From contig NZ_BNBC01000013.1 of assembly GCF_014654675.1 (NCBI RefSeq), forward strand, positions 128,116-192,115: a stretch of DNA of 64,000 bases, in the 5' to 3' direction. The stretch comes from Streptomyces spiralis (lineage in GTDB: Bacteria; Actinomycetota; Actinomycetes; Streptomycetales; Streptomycetaceae). Every line of letters begins with the position of its first letter. Positions within the stretch are counted from its first letter, which is position 1. Shown piece after piece: positions 33,138-41,452 of the stretch. The notes under the pieces were generated by a model. That model was not told where the DNA came from. It saw only the letters and a program-made list of their open reading frames with translations, and searched no databases. Both the position numbers and the translations under genes were made by a program.

Positions 33138-35573
33138 GTGGCGGGCGAGTCCCCCGACAGGTCGAAGCAGCGCGAGTCGTCGGCAGAACCGACGTCGGGG
33201 AGCGCGGGTCCGGTTCCCGAGGCCAGGGGCGAGGCGCGCGATGTTCGCGATCCTCGGCTCGCGCTGGCGGGGGAGTCCGGTACGTCCGAGGGTCACGGCG
33301 GCGTGGATACGGCCACGCGGGTGCTCTCGGTGCGGGATCTGGTGACGGATGCCGAGACGGATGGCGAGGAGGACTCGGCGGAGGCCGCAAAGGCCGAGAA
33401 GCCTGAGAAATCCGAGAAGTCCGAGAAGGCAGAAGGGGCCGAAATGCCCGAATCGGGCGAGAAGGTCGGGAACTCGGCCGACTCCGCCGATGCCGGGGAC
33501 GACGAGGCTGCGGCCTCGGACGAGGGCGACGGCAGGGGCGAGGACGGCGCGGACGACGGCGAGCAGGCCGACGTGGAGGGCGACGCCCGCCTGCGCGCGG
33601 CCGTGGCCGCGTGGGTGGGCTCCGCGGACGCCAAGAAGGGTACGGGCGACGCCGAGAAGGCGGAGGAGACGGCCGAGAAGCCCGAGTCGAAGTCCACCGA
33701 GGACGCTCCCGAAGCCGAAGCCGAAGCCGAAGCCGAAGCCGAAGCCGAAGCCGAGGCTGAGGCCGGAGCCGGAGCCGGAGCCGGGGACGGCGACGACGCG
33801 GCGCAGGGCAAGGACACGCCCGAGCCCAAGCCCGGACGCGCGCCCGAGCCCGCGCCCAAGGGCGAGCCCAAGCCCGAGCCCCCCGTCGACCAGCCCACCG
33901 CGGTCTTCAAGGCGCCCCGGCCCAAGCCCGCCGTCGACCAGCCCACCACCATGCTCAAGCTGGGCGGCGCGAAGAAGGACGACGCCAAGGCCGGCAAGAA
34001 GAGCGGCGAGCAGAAGCCGGCCCCCAAGACCGGCGAGTCCGACGTCGAACGCACCAGCAGGTTCGTCGCGCTCAAGCCTCTCGACGCGCCGGAGACCCGC
34101 AAACCGCAGCCGAAGCCGCAGTCGCAGTCGCATCCGCAGTCGCCTCCGAAGCCGCAACCGCAGTCGAAGGCGGCGCCCAGCCCGGCGCAGCCGAAGCCGC
34201 AGCCGAAGCCGCAGCCCGGGGCCCAGCCCCCCGCGGCGCAGACCGGTCCGGCCGGTCTGACCGGCCTGGAGCGCACCACCCAGCAGCCCCTGCCGCCCAA
34301 GCCGCCGCTGGACCTGCTGGCCGAGCTGACGAACACTCCGCCGCCGCCGGAGACGCCGCTGCGCACCGCGGCGCGCCGGGTGAAGATCTGGACGCCGCTG
34401 GTCGTGCTCCTCGCGATCGTCTTTGCGGTCGTGCAGGCCGTACGTCCGCTGCCGTCGCCCACTCTCGCGCTCACCGCGAAGGACAGCTACACCTTCGACG
34501 GCGGCAGGCTGAGCCTGCCGTGGCCGAGCGAGGGCCAGGGCTGGATGGACGGTGTCGGCATCGGCACGATGGACCACTTCGGCAACCAGACGCCGGTGGC
34601 CATCGGTTCGGTCGCCAAGACCATGACCGCGTACATCATCCTCAGGGACCACCCGCTGAAGCCCGGCCAGGAAGGCCCGAAGATCCAGGTCGACGCGACC
34701 GCGGAGAAGGAGGGCGGCTACGACAAGGCCGGCGAGTCCACGCTCAACACCGTCAAGGCCGGTGACTTCCTCACCGAGAAGCAGGCCCTGTCGGCCGTCA
34801 TGATCCCGTCCGCGAACAACATCGCGCGGCTGCTGGCGCGTTGGGACGCGGGCTCCGAGGCGGCGTTCGTCAAGAAGATGAACGACACCGCCCGGGAACT
34901 GGGGATGGCCCACACGACGTACACCGACCCCTCGGGTCTGAAGGAGACCACCGTCTCCACGGCCGAGGACCAGGTGAAGCTCGGCAACGCGTTCGTGAAG
35001 GTCCCGGCCCTGGTCGCCATCACCAGCGTGGCCAGCTGGACCGATCCCTCCGGCCACTACTGGACCAACTACAACGAGCTCCCGTACCGCATGGGCGCGA
35101 TCGGCATCAAGACCGGCAGCACCACCGCGGCCGGCGGCAATCTGCTCTTCGCCTCCCGCAAGCAGGTCGGCGGTCAGACGGTCACCGTCGTCGGCGCCAT
35201 CCTCGGCCAGCACAAGCCGAAGATCCTCGAAACGGCCAACGCGGTCAGCAAGACCGCGCTGCTCGCCGCCCAGGAGGCGCTGACCTCGGCGAAGATCCTG
35301 AAGAAGGGCGATGTCGTCGGGTACGTCGACGACCAGCTCGGCGGCCACACCCCGGTCGTGATCACCAAGGACGTCACGGCGGTCGGCTGGGCCGGGCTGA
35401 AGGTCGATCTGTCCCTGACCGCCGGCCACCTGCCGCACTCCGCGAAGGCCGGCACCAAGGTGGGCACGCTCACCGTCGGTGACGGTGCGCAGGGAGCGGT
35501 ACGGGTTCCGGTGGCCCTGCAGAACGACCTCGCCGAGCCCGGCTTCGCGGACAAGCTGACCCGCGTCGGCTGA
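33138..35573 (+). CDS. D-alanyl-D-alanine carboxypeptidase with long low-complexity N-terminus
   Basis: An 811-residue DacA-type serine peptidase. About 415 residues of acidic, Glu/Ala-rich then Pro/Lys-rich sequence precede a single membrane segment (WTPLVVLLAIVFAVVQAV, about 416-433). The extracytoplasmic domain has SVAK (about 490), SANN (about 557) and KTGS (about 657), the SxxK, SxN and KTG active-site motifs. It should trim peptidoglycan pentapeptides outside the membrane, with the disordered tail in the cytoplasm. GTG 33138 follows GGAGGAGG. A C-terminal beta domain ends LAEPGFADKLTRV. A hairpin follows. Confidence 0.9.
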   Translation: MAGESPDRSKQRESSAEPTSGSAGPVPEARGEARDVRDPRLALAGESGTSEGHGGVDTATRVLSVRDLVTDAETDGEEDSAEAAKAEKPEKSEKSEKAEGAEMPESGEKVGNSADSADAGDDEAAASDEGDGRGEDGADDGEQADVEGDARLRAAVAAWVGSADAKKGTGDAEKAEETAEKPESKSTEDAPEAEAEAEAEAEAEAEAEAGAGAGAGDGDDAAQGKDTPEPKPGRAPEPAPKGEPKPEPPVDQPTAVFKAPRPKPAVDQPTTMLKLGGAKKDDAKAGKKSGEQKPAPKTGESDVERTSRFVALKPLDAPETRKPQPKPQSQSHPQSPPKPQPQSKAAPSPAQPKPQPKPQPGAQPPAAQTGPAGLTGLERTTQQPLPPKPPLDLLAELTNTPPPPETPLRTAARRVKIWTPLVVLLAIVFAVVQAVRPLPSPTLALTAKDSYTFDGGRLSLPWPSEGQGWMDGVGIGTMDHFGNQTPVAIGSVAKTMTAYIILRDHPLKPGQEGPKIQVDATAEKEGGYDKAGESTLNTVKAGDFLTEKQALSAVMIPSANNIARLLARWDAGSEAAFVKKMNDTARELGMAHTTYTDPSGLKETTVSTAEDQVKLGNAFVKVPALVAITSVASWTDPSGHYWTNYNELPYRMGAIGIKTGSTTAAGGNLLFASRKQVGGQTVTVVGAILGQHKPKILETANAVSKTALLAAQEALTSAKILKKGDVVGYVDDQLGGHTPVVITKDVTAVGWAGLKVDLSLTAGHLPHSAKAGTKVGTLTVGDGAQGAVRVPVALQNDLAEPGFADKLTRVG
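33711..33752. repeat. GAAGCC hexanucleotide tandem repeat in the carboxypeptidase gene
   Basis: Seven perfect copies of GAAGCC, encoding (Glu-Ala)n, continue into degenerate GAGGCT/GGAGCC copies. The unit is a multiple of three, so expansion or contraction would change the length of the disordered arm without a frameshift. Confidence 0.85.
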
Positions 35574-35597
35574 CGCGCCGGACATCCGGTGCAGCCC

Positions 35598-35643
35598 GCA
35601 CCCCGTCGGAGAAGCCCCACCCGGGAGCTCCCCGACGGGGTGC
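35598..35643 (+). terminator. hairpin after the carboxypeptidase gene
   Basis: GCACCCCGTCGG (35598-35609) and CCGACGGGGTGC (35632-35643) are exact complements with a 22-base loop. It starts 24 bases after the stop and precedes the next plus-strand gene. Confidence 0.6.
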
Positions 35644-35726
35644 GTGCTAGCGTCACGAATCGGGGCACGTCGCCGGTCGCGAGGCGCGGCCGCGAACAGG
35701 AGACGGGACACGGGGAGTGCCTTCAG

Positions 35727-37553
35727 GTGGCCACTGCGGAGCCGACACGCGCCGACGACGCCGAGCGGGGACCGGGAGCCGGCCCGCGAATAGGTTCGTC
35801 CACGACTGACGCCGGCCGTGACCGGGCCCGGGCCGCGGTGACGGCGTTGCGGGAGCGGATGCTGCGGCGCCCCGCCCTGTCGATCACCGCCCTGGCCGGA
35901 GTGCTGCACATCGTCTGGTTCTTCACGTTCGCCAACAGCGGCGGCGACCTCGCGGCACAGGACGCGTGGGCCGAGTTCGTCGGCCGTCACCCGGACTCCG
36001 CGTACAACCTCGCCTGGTACGGCGGCATGCACCCGGTGTCGTACAGCGTGGTCTCGCCGTATCTGATGTCGGTGCTCGGCGTCCGTACGACGATGATGAT
36101 CGCGGGCACGGTCTCCGCGGGCCTGCTGACGCTGGTGCTCATCCGCAGCCGCGCGGTCAGGAACCCCCTGTGGGCGGCGCTGGCCGGGGTCTTCGGGCTG
36201 CTGTGCAACGCGATCTCGGGCCGGGTGACGTTCGGTCTGGGCACGATGTTCGCGCTGGGCGCCCTCGCGGCCGTGTTCTGCTGGCCGTACCGCTGGCGGC
36301 ACAAACGCTGGGCGAAGGCGCTGGTCGCCGCCCCGCTGGCGGCGCTCGCGACCATGGCCTCGCCGGTCGCGGGCCTGTTCGTGGGCCTGATCGCGGTGGC
36401 CCTGTTCCTGCAGAAGCGCCGCCCGGGTGCCTGGGCGCTCGGCCTGGCGCCGACCGCGGTGGTGGCCGTCTCGGCGCTGCTGTTCCCCTTCTCCGGCACC
36501 CAGCCCATGGCGTTCGGCTCGGTGATCCTGCCGCTGGTGTACGCCGTCCTCGCCGCCGTCCTCGTCCCCCGGCAGTGGAAGACGGTCCGGATCACCTCCT
36601 GGGTCTACGCCCTGTCGGTCGTCGGGGTCTGGCTGGTCAGCTCCCAGATCGGCTCCAACATCACCCGGCTGGCGATGCTGTTCGCCGGGGTGGTGCTGGT
36701 GGCGGTGCTGCCCTTCAAGGTCCCGCGCTCGCGCGAGTGGTACGCGGTCGTGCTGGCCCTGGTCGGTTTCGTCGGCTGGATCGGCTTCAAGTCGGTCGAC
36801 GACATCGTCCACACGGCACCCGCCGCGTCCTGGTCGCGGGAGCTCGCGCCCCTGGTCAACCAGTTGCAGAAGGTCGGCGCGGAGAAGGGGCGCGTGGAGG
36901 TGGTCCCGGCCAGCTCCCACCGCGAGGCGTCCGCGCTGGCGCCGTACGTCAACCTGGCCCGCGGCTGGAACCGCCAGGCCGACATGCAGCGCAACCCGCT
37001 CTTCTACGACGACACGCTCAACTCGGCCAACTACCACGAGTGGCTCCAGCGCTGGGCCGTGCACTACGTGGTGCTGCCCAAGGGCGAACCCGACGGCGAC
37101 GGCGGGCAGCGCGAGCGCGCCCTGGTGCAGCGGGGCATGCCGTATCTGCGGCAGATCTGGGGCGACGCCAACTGGCAGCTGTTCAAGGTGACCGACCCCA
37201 AGCCGCTCGCCGAGCCCAACGCGGTCGTCGACCGCGCCGAGCAGGGCGAGCTGACCATCGAGGTGCGCGAGCCGGGCCGGATCCTCATCCGCATCCCGTA
37301 CTCGCCGTGGCTCAGCCTCGTCGACGAGCACGGCAAGAGCCTCAAGGCCCCCCAGGAGACCGACGCCTCCAAGCACCGCGCCCAGGGCACCCCGAAGACG
37401 TACGACAACATCAACGGCTGCCTCGCCCAGGCCCCGGAGGACGTCAAGGGCGACAAGTGGACGACTCTGCTCGCGCCGCGGGCGGGCACGTACCGCCTGG
37501 CGGCCCCGTACCAGCTTCCCCGGGGCACGCCGTGCCCGGACGAACTGAAGTGA
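35727..37553 (+). CDS. polytopic membrane protein with extracytoplasmic C-terminus
   Basis: A 608-residue protein. About eleven hydrophobic segments run from residue about 55 to 350 (LSITALAGVLHIVWFFTFA, then VVLALVGFVGWIGF at the end). A soluble domain of about 240 residues follows (NLARGWNRQADMQRNPLFY, YVVLPKGEP, TYDNINGCLAQAPED). The layout of an acidic first loop, many segments and a soluble tail resembles GT-C glycosyltransferase-like proteins, but no catalytic motif was identified. GTG 35727 follows GGGGAG. It lies after, and in line with, the carboxypeptidase, so a cell-envelope role is plausible. Confidence 0.75.
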   Translation: MATAEPTRADDAERGPGAGPRIGSSTTDAGRDRARAAVTALRERMLRRPALSITALAGVLHIVWFFTFANSGGDLAAQDAWAEFVGRHPDSAYNLAWYGGMHPVSYSVVSPYLMSVLGVRTTMMIAGTVSAGLLTLVLIRSRAVRNPLWAALAGVFGLLCNAISGRVTFGLGTMFALGALAAVFCWPYRWRHKRWAKALVAAPLAALATMASPVAGLFVGLIAVALFLQKRRPGAWALGLAPTAVVAVSALLFPFSGTQPMAFGSVILPLVYAVLAAVLVPRQWKTVRITSWVYALSVVGVWLVSSQIGSNITRLAMLFAGVVLVAVLPFKVPRSREWYAVVLALVGFVGWIGFKSVDDIVHTAPAASWSRELAPLVNQLQKVGAEKGRVEVVPASSHREASALAPYVNLARGWNRQADMQRNPLFYDDTLNSANYHEWLQRWAVHYVVLPKGEPDGDGGQRERALVQRGMPYLRQIWGDANWQLFKVTDPKPLAEPNAVVDRAEQGELTIEVREPGRILIRIPYSPWLSLVDEHGKSLKAPQETDASKHRAQGTPKTYDNINGCLAQAPEDVKGDKWTTLLAPRAGTYRLAAPYQLPRGTPCPDELK

Positions 37554-37558
37554 CGTCA

Positions 37559-37590
37559 CGGGCGCGAGGCCGACAGGCGGCTCGCGCCCG
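37559..37590. terminator. bidirectional hairpin between convergent genes
   Basis: CGGGCGCGAG (37559-37568) and CTCGCGCCCG (37581-37590) are exact complements with a 12-base loop. It lies in the 64-base gap between the membrane-protein stop (plus) and the glutathione-peroxidase stop (minus), and could end both. Confidence 0.6.
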
Positions 37591-37617
37591 GTGGCCCGAG
37601 CCCGGTGGGCTGTGGGC

Positions 37618-38130
37618 TCAGCCCGCCAGCTGGGCCTCGACGGCCGTGACGATCTCGGTCGCCTCCGGGTCGGTCTGCGGAGAGAAGCGGGCGACGACCC
37701 GGCCGTCCCGCCCGAGCAGGAACTTCTCGAAGTTCCAGCGGATGTCGCCGCTGTGCCCGTCGGCGTCGGCGAAGCCGGTCAGGCGGTCGTAGAGCGGGTG
37801 CCGGCCGTCCCCGTTGACCTCGACCTTCTCGGTCATCGGGAAGGTGACGCCGTACGTCGCCGAGCAGAACTCGGCGATCTCCTCGGCGCTGCCCGGCTCC
37901 TGCCCCATGAACTGGTTGCACGGCACCCCGAGCACGGTGAAGCCCCGAGCCGCGTACTTCTCGTGCAGGTGTTCGAGGGCGGCGTACTGCGGGGTCAGCC
38001 CGCACCGGGAGGCGACGTTCACGATGAGGACGGCCCGGCCCGCGTACTGCGCGAGGTTCGCGGGGCCGCCCTGGAGGGCGCCGATCTCCGCGTCGAGGGG
38101 AGAGGCGCCGTTGCTGTCTGCAGTCGTCAT
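37618..38130 (-). CDS. glutathione peroxidase-family thiol peroxidase
   Basis: A 170-residue GPx-family enzyme. It keeps the three family motifs: VNVASRCGLTPQY with the peroxidatic Cys, LGVPCNQFMGQEPG with the second Cys and conserved Gln, and WNFEKFLLGRDG. In bacteria such cysteine GPx proteins reduce hydroperoxides using thioredoxin or mycothiol rather than glutathione. It is cytoplasmic, with no leader. ATG 38130 is the first in frame. The next gene upstream, an ArsR-like regulator, is 9 bases away on the same strand, so co-transcription is possible. Confidence 0.9.
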   Translation of the reverse strand: MTTADSNGASPLDAEIGALQGGPANLAQYAGRAVLIVNVASRCGLTPQYAALEHLHEKYAARGFTVLGVPCNQFMGQEPGSAEEIAEFCSATYGVTFPMTEKVEVNGDGRHPLYDRLTGFADADGHSGDIRWNFEKFLLGRDGRVVARFSPQTDPEATEIVTAVEAQLAG

Positions 38131-38139
38131 GGGCGGATG

Positions 38140-39129
38140 CTAACCCCGGCAGAGGTCCGGCCGGCGGGCCGCCTCGACGAGAACCTGGCCCGGCCCCGTC
38201 CGGGAGTACAGCACCGAGCGGCCGGCCCTGCTCCGTTCCACCAGCCCCGCGTCCAGCAGGACCTTCAGGTGGCGGCCCACCGAACCCAGGCCCTGGCCGG
38301 TCACGGCGGTCAGCTGGGTGGTGCTCAGCGGGGTGTCGAGCAGGACCAGCACCTGGGCGCGGGCGCGGCCCAGCAGCGCGCCGAGGCCCGCCGGGACGGC
38401 GGCCCGCCGGACCTCGCTGTCGGCGAGGGCGCCCGAGCACCCGTAGACGACGGCGTACCGGTGCTCGGACTCCTCCCACGACACCCAGCCGGTCTGCGGC
38501 GTGACGGGTACGAAGACGAGCTGGGCGCCGGAGATCTCGCGCGGCGGATACTCCTGCGCGTTGACCTGGAGCCGGTTCTCGCCCAGCCAGCGCGTCTCCG
38601 GCCGCAGCGCGTCCAGGACGGCCGCCCAGCCGCCCCGGCTCACCTGCGCGGTCCGTGCGACGACATCGGCCTCCAGGACGCGCCGCCGCCGGTCCCAGTA
38701 GGGCCGTACGGCATCCGTCCAGACGTACTCCAGGAGCCGGGCCGCGCGCTCGGGCAGGTCGTCCCGCTCCAGCGCGGCCGGCAGCGGCCCGGCGAGCGAG
38801 ACCCGCAGATTCGCGCGGGCCTCGGCCGGATCGGCCACGCGCACCCGGGCGACACCGTCCTCGAAGCTCTCCTCGTCCCGTGGCGTGGGCGTGAGGAAGT
38901 CGGCGATCCAGGCCCGGCCGATGCCGGCCCGGGCGAGCAGCGCGGTGACGGGATCGGCCGCGAGGCGCTGCCGGTAGGCGGGCAGGTGGGCGCGCAGCCA
39001 GGCATGCTCGCCCGGATGCCTTCCCACGCCCACGTGCAGCAGCTTCAGGCTCGCGAAGGTCTCGGCGAACGGCGAGAGCACGAACCGGCTCCCGGCGAGC
39101 GTGTCGGCGTTCACCTGCCACCAGCCCAC
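38140..39129 (-). CDS. ArsR-like winged-helix regulator with large N-terminal domain
   Basis: A 329-residue protein. The first 235 residues form the DUF5937-type domain (FVLSPFAETFASLKLLHVGV, LLEYVWTDAVRPYWDRRRR). Residues about 255-310 form a winged helix (PLSTTQLTAVTGQGLGSVGR, HLKVLLDAGLVERSRAGRSV). It is divergent from an MFS exporter. Two palindromes in the gap are spaced to match two turns of a bound dimer pair. It probably represses the exporter and itself. ATG 39129 is 30 bases from the first palindrome. Confidence 0.85.
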   Translation of the reverse strand: MGWWQVNADTLAGSRFVLSPFAETFASLKLLHVGVGRHPGEHAWLRAHLPAYRQRLAADPVTALLARAGIGRAWIADFLTPTPRDEESFEDGVARVRVADPAEARANLRVSLAGPLPAALERDDLPERAARLLEYVWTDAVRPYWDRRRRVLEADVVARTAQVSRGGWAAVLDALRPETRWLGENRLQVNAQEYPPREISGAQLVFVPVTPQTGWVSWEESEHRYAVVYGCSGALADSEVRRAAVPAGLGALLGRARAQVLVLLDTPLSTTQLTAVTGQGLGSVGRHLKVLLDAGLVERSRAGRSVLYSRTGPGQVLVEAARRPDLCRG

Positions 39130-39158
39130 GAGTCCTCCCTCCGGACGGGTTGCGTACC

Positions 39159-39206
39159 TTTCGCGGGTACGCGAAGCGACAACGCGCCTTTCGCGTGTGC
39201 GCGAAA
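39159..39206. promoter_or_regulatory. paired palindromic operators in the ArsR-like/MFS gap
   Basis: TTTCGCGGGTACGCGAAG (39159-39176) and TTTCGCGTGTGCGCGAAA (39189-39206) share a TTTCGCG-N4-CGCGAAA plan and are spaced 30 bases centre to centre, about three helix turns. They sit between the divergent ArsR-like regulator and MFS gene and are the likeliest binding sites for that regulator. Confidence 0.65.
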
Positions 39207-39246
39207 CAATAACGACCGGTGCCGCGCCGGTCGGAGACTCCGGCGC

Positions 39247-40494
39247 ATGCGCAGCTACCAGGACCTGTTCCGCACCCCGGAGTTCACGCCGCTCTTCCTG
39301 TCCGCCGCCGCCCAGACCGTGGCCCAGACGGTGAGCGGACTGGCGCTCGGCACGCTGGTGTACCGGGCCACGGACTCGCCGCTGCTGTCCGCGGTGAGCA
39401 TGTTCGGCCCCTCGATCGCCCAGGTGCTGGGCGCGACCCTCTTCCTCTCGGGTGCGGACCGGCTGCCGCCGCGCCGGGCGCTGGCTGGCATTGCGCTGGC
39501 CTTCGCGGCCGGTACGGCGGTGCTGGCGCTGCCCGGCCTGCCGGTGTGGGCGGTCTTCGCCGTCGTCCTGGTCCAGGGGCTGGTCGCGTCCCTGGGCGGA
39601 GGGGTGCGGTGGGGGTTGCTGAACGAGATCCTTTCCAGCGGCGACGGCGACGGGGGTAGGAGTGGGGCTGGGGGTGGGGGTGGTGGTGGCGACGACGGCT
39701 ATCTGCTCGGTCGTTCGGTGTTCAACATGATGAGCGGGATCATGCAGATCACCGGGTACGCGACGGGCGGCGTACTGGTGGCGGTGCTGTCACCGCGCTT
39801 CTCGCTGCTGCTCGCGGCGGTGCTGTTCGCGGTGGCGGCGGCGGTCGTCCGCCTGGGCCTGAGCCGCCGCCCGCCCCGCTCCGCCGGCCGCCCGTCCGTC
39901 TCGGCGACCTGGCGCGCGAATGCCCGCCTGTGGTCCGACCGCCCGCGCCGGCTGACCTATCTGGGCCTGTGGCTTCCCAACGGCCTGGTCGTCGGCTGCG
40001 AGTCGCTGTACGTGTCGTACGCCCCGAGCTCGGCCGGCACGCTGTTCGCCTGCGCGGCCCTGGGGATGCTGGCCGGCGACCTGACGGTGGGCCGCCTGCT
40101 GCCGCCCCCCGTACGCCGCCGGGCGGCCACGCCTCTGCTGTTGCTGCTCGCCGGGCCGTATCTGCTCTTCGTCCTGCACCCGCCCGTGCCGGTGGCGGCC
40201 TGCCTGGTGGCACTCGCCTCCGCCGGCTTCGGCGCGAGCCTCGTCCAGCAGGAGCGGCTGATGACGCTGACCCCCGGTGAACTGAGCGGCCACGCGCTCG
40301 GGTTGCACTCCGCGGGCATGCTCACCCTCCAGGGCGTGAGCGCCTCGCTCGCGGGCTCGGTGGCCCAGGTCACCTCGCCCGCGGTGGCGATGATGGTGAT
40401 GGCGCTGGCGTCGACCGGGGTGACCCTGTCACTGGCCGCGGCCGCACGCCGGACGAAGGCCACGGCACCGCGGCCGGCCCCGCAGGTGCCGTAG
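39247..40494 (+). CDS. MFS transporter with Gly-rich loop
   Basis: A 415-residue MFS protein with about ten to twelve hydrophobic segments (LPVWAVFAVVLVQGLVASLG, LLLAAVLFAVAAAVVRLGLS, ATPLLLLLAGPYLLFVL). A disordered loop at about residues 131-152 is Gly/Asp/Ser-rich and encoded by G-runs. The layout matches actinobacterial drug exporters of the MFS type paired with ArsR/DUF5937 regulators. ATG 39247 is close to the second palindrome; the ribosome site is weak (CGGAGACTC). Confidence 0.85.
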   Translation: MRSYQDLFRTPEFTPLFLSAAAQTVAQTVSGLALGTLVYRATDSPLLSAVSMFGPSIAQVLGATLFLSGADRLPPRRALAGIALAFAAGTAVLALPGLPVWAVFAVVLVQGLVASLGGGVRWGLLNEILSSGDGDGGRSGAGGGGGGGDDGYLLGRSVFNMMSGIMQITGYATGGVLVAVLSPRFSLLLAAVLFAVAAAVVRLGLSRRPPRSAGRPSVSATWRANARLWSDRPRRLTYLGLWLPNGLVVGCESLYVSYAPSSAGTLFACAALGMLAGDLTVGRLLPPPVRRRAATPLLLLLAGPYLLFVLHPPVPVAACLVALASAGFGASLVQQERLMTLTPGELSGHALGLHSAGMLTLQGVSASLAGSVAQVTSPAVAMMVMALASTGVTLSLAAAARRTKATAPRPAPQVP

Positions 40495-40510
40495 GGACCT
40501 GCCTCGTCGT

Positions 40511-40550
40511 CACGGCCGACCACGGCCGACCACGGCCGACCACGGCCGGA
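40511..40550. repeat. 10-base tandem repeat, four copies
   Basis: Unit CACGGCCGAC, three exact copies and a fourth ending GGA. It lies 16 bases after the MFS stop, in the 225-base gap before the small membrane protein. The unit contains the palindrome CGGCCG. Ten-base spacing puts each copy on the same face of the helix. Confidence 0.8.
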
Positions 40551-40718
40551 CCCTGCGCCGACCCGCCGACTCGGCGTAGGCCGCGTGAAATCCATGACCC
40601 TGGCACGGAAGCGGCCCTGACACAGCCGCCGGAGTTCACCCGTCCGGCCGCCTCCCGCTGGTGACGGGGCTTCCCCGCGCACACGGTGGACGCATCCGAC
40701 CCCAGGGAGGACGACGCC

Positions 40719-41171
40719 ATGACGCAGCAGCCGACAACGCCGCAACACCTTCCCCCTGACGCCCACGCCGGCGCGAAGGGCGCGACCAGCCCGTGGGTGG
40801 CCGGCGGCACGGTGTTCGCCGGGGTCGTACTCCTGGTGGACGGCCTGCTGAACATCCTCAAGGGCATCTCGGCCATCGCGTCCGACGACATCTACGCCCA
40901 CATCAACAACTACGTCTACCGGTTCAACCTGACCGGATGGGGCTGGGTCCTCGTGATCATCGGCCTGATCGCCGTCATCACCGGCCTCGGCCTCCTCACG
41001 GACGCACTGTGGGCCCGCGTCCTGGGCGTGTTCATGGCCGCCCTCAGCCTGGTCGCCAACTTCCTCTGGCTCCCCCACCTCCCCCTGTGGGCCATCATCT
41101 CCATCGCCCTGGACACCTGGGTCATCTGGGCCCTGACCGCCCACCGCTCCCCACGCTCAGCGGCCTTGTGA
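40719..41171 (+). CDS. small four-segment membrane protein (DUF7144-type)
   Basis: A 150-residue integral membrane protein with four hydrophobic segments: GGTVFAGVVLLVDGLLNILKG, WVLVIIGLIAVITGLGLL, WARVLGVFMAALSLVANF and LWAIISIALDTWVIWALT. The loop YAHINNYVYRFNLTGWGW is the recognisable family feature in streptomycetes. Function unknown; possibly stress related by analogy. ATG 40719 follows GGGAGGACGACGCC. Confidence 0.8.
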   Translation: MTQQPTTPQHLPPDAHAGAKGATSPWVAGGTVFAGVVLLVDGLLNILKGISAIASDDIYAHINNYVYRFNLTGWGWVLVIIGLIAVITGLGLLTDALWARVLGVFMAALSLVANFLWLPHLPLWAIISIALDTWVIWALTAHRSPRSAAL

Positions 41172-41193
41172 CACCGAGCAGGACAAGCCGCCG

Positions 41194-41445
41194 TCAACCG
41201 CCGCGGACCCGTTCGTCGTCCTTTCCCCCGCCCCTCGACATCCACGAGTGACACCCCCACCGAGCGAGCACCCCCACCCCGAGCGAGGCAAGAACGGCAC
41301 CCCAGTCGACGACATGCGGCATTCCCGGAAAGAACGCGAAGAAGCACAACGCCGTAACCACCCCACCGACGAACCACCCCACCCCGGCCCGCCGTTGCCG
41401 CGCTTCCCGCGCACGGTCCGACTGCTGTTGCCGCTGCTCGATCAT
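41194..41445 (-). CDS. small membrane protein, hypothetical
   Basis: An 83-residue protein. The charged N-terminus (IEQRQQQSDRAREARQRR) is followed by two hydrophobic segments (VGWFVGGVVTALCFFAF and VVDWGAVLASLGVGVLARW). It starts 7 bases after the stop of the secreted protein upstream, on the same strand, so the pair is likely one operon. Composition is that of a real membrane protein rather than of an antisense shadow, but no family is recognised. Confidence 0.5.
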   Translation of the reverse strand: MIEQRQQQSDRAREARQRRAGVGWFVGGVVTALCFFAFFPGMPHVVDWGAVLASLGVGVLARWGCHSWMSRGGGKDDERVRGG

Positions 41446-41452
41446 GACCGAC

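Noticed and set aside
32979..37559. A 1526-residue open frame on the minus strand
   Set aside because: It runs opposite to the carboxypeptidase and the membrane protein, both of which have clear motifs. Its sequence is Gly/Arg/Leu/Val low complexity, as expected from the complement of G+C-biased codons.
40511..40550. CRISPR array
   Set aside because: The repeat is only 10 bases with no spacers, and no cas-like gene lies in the window.
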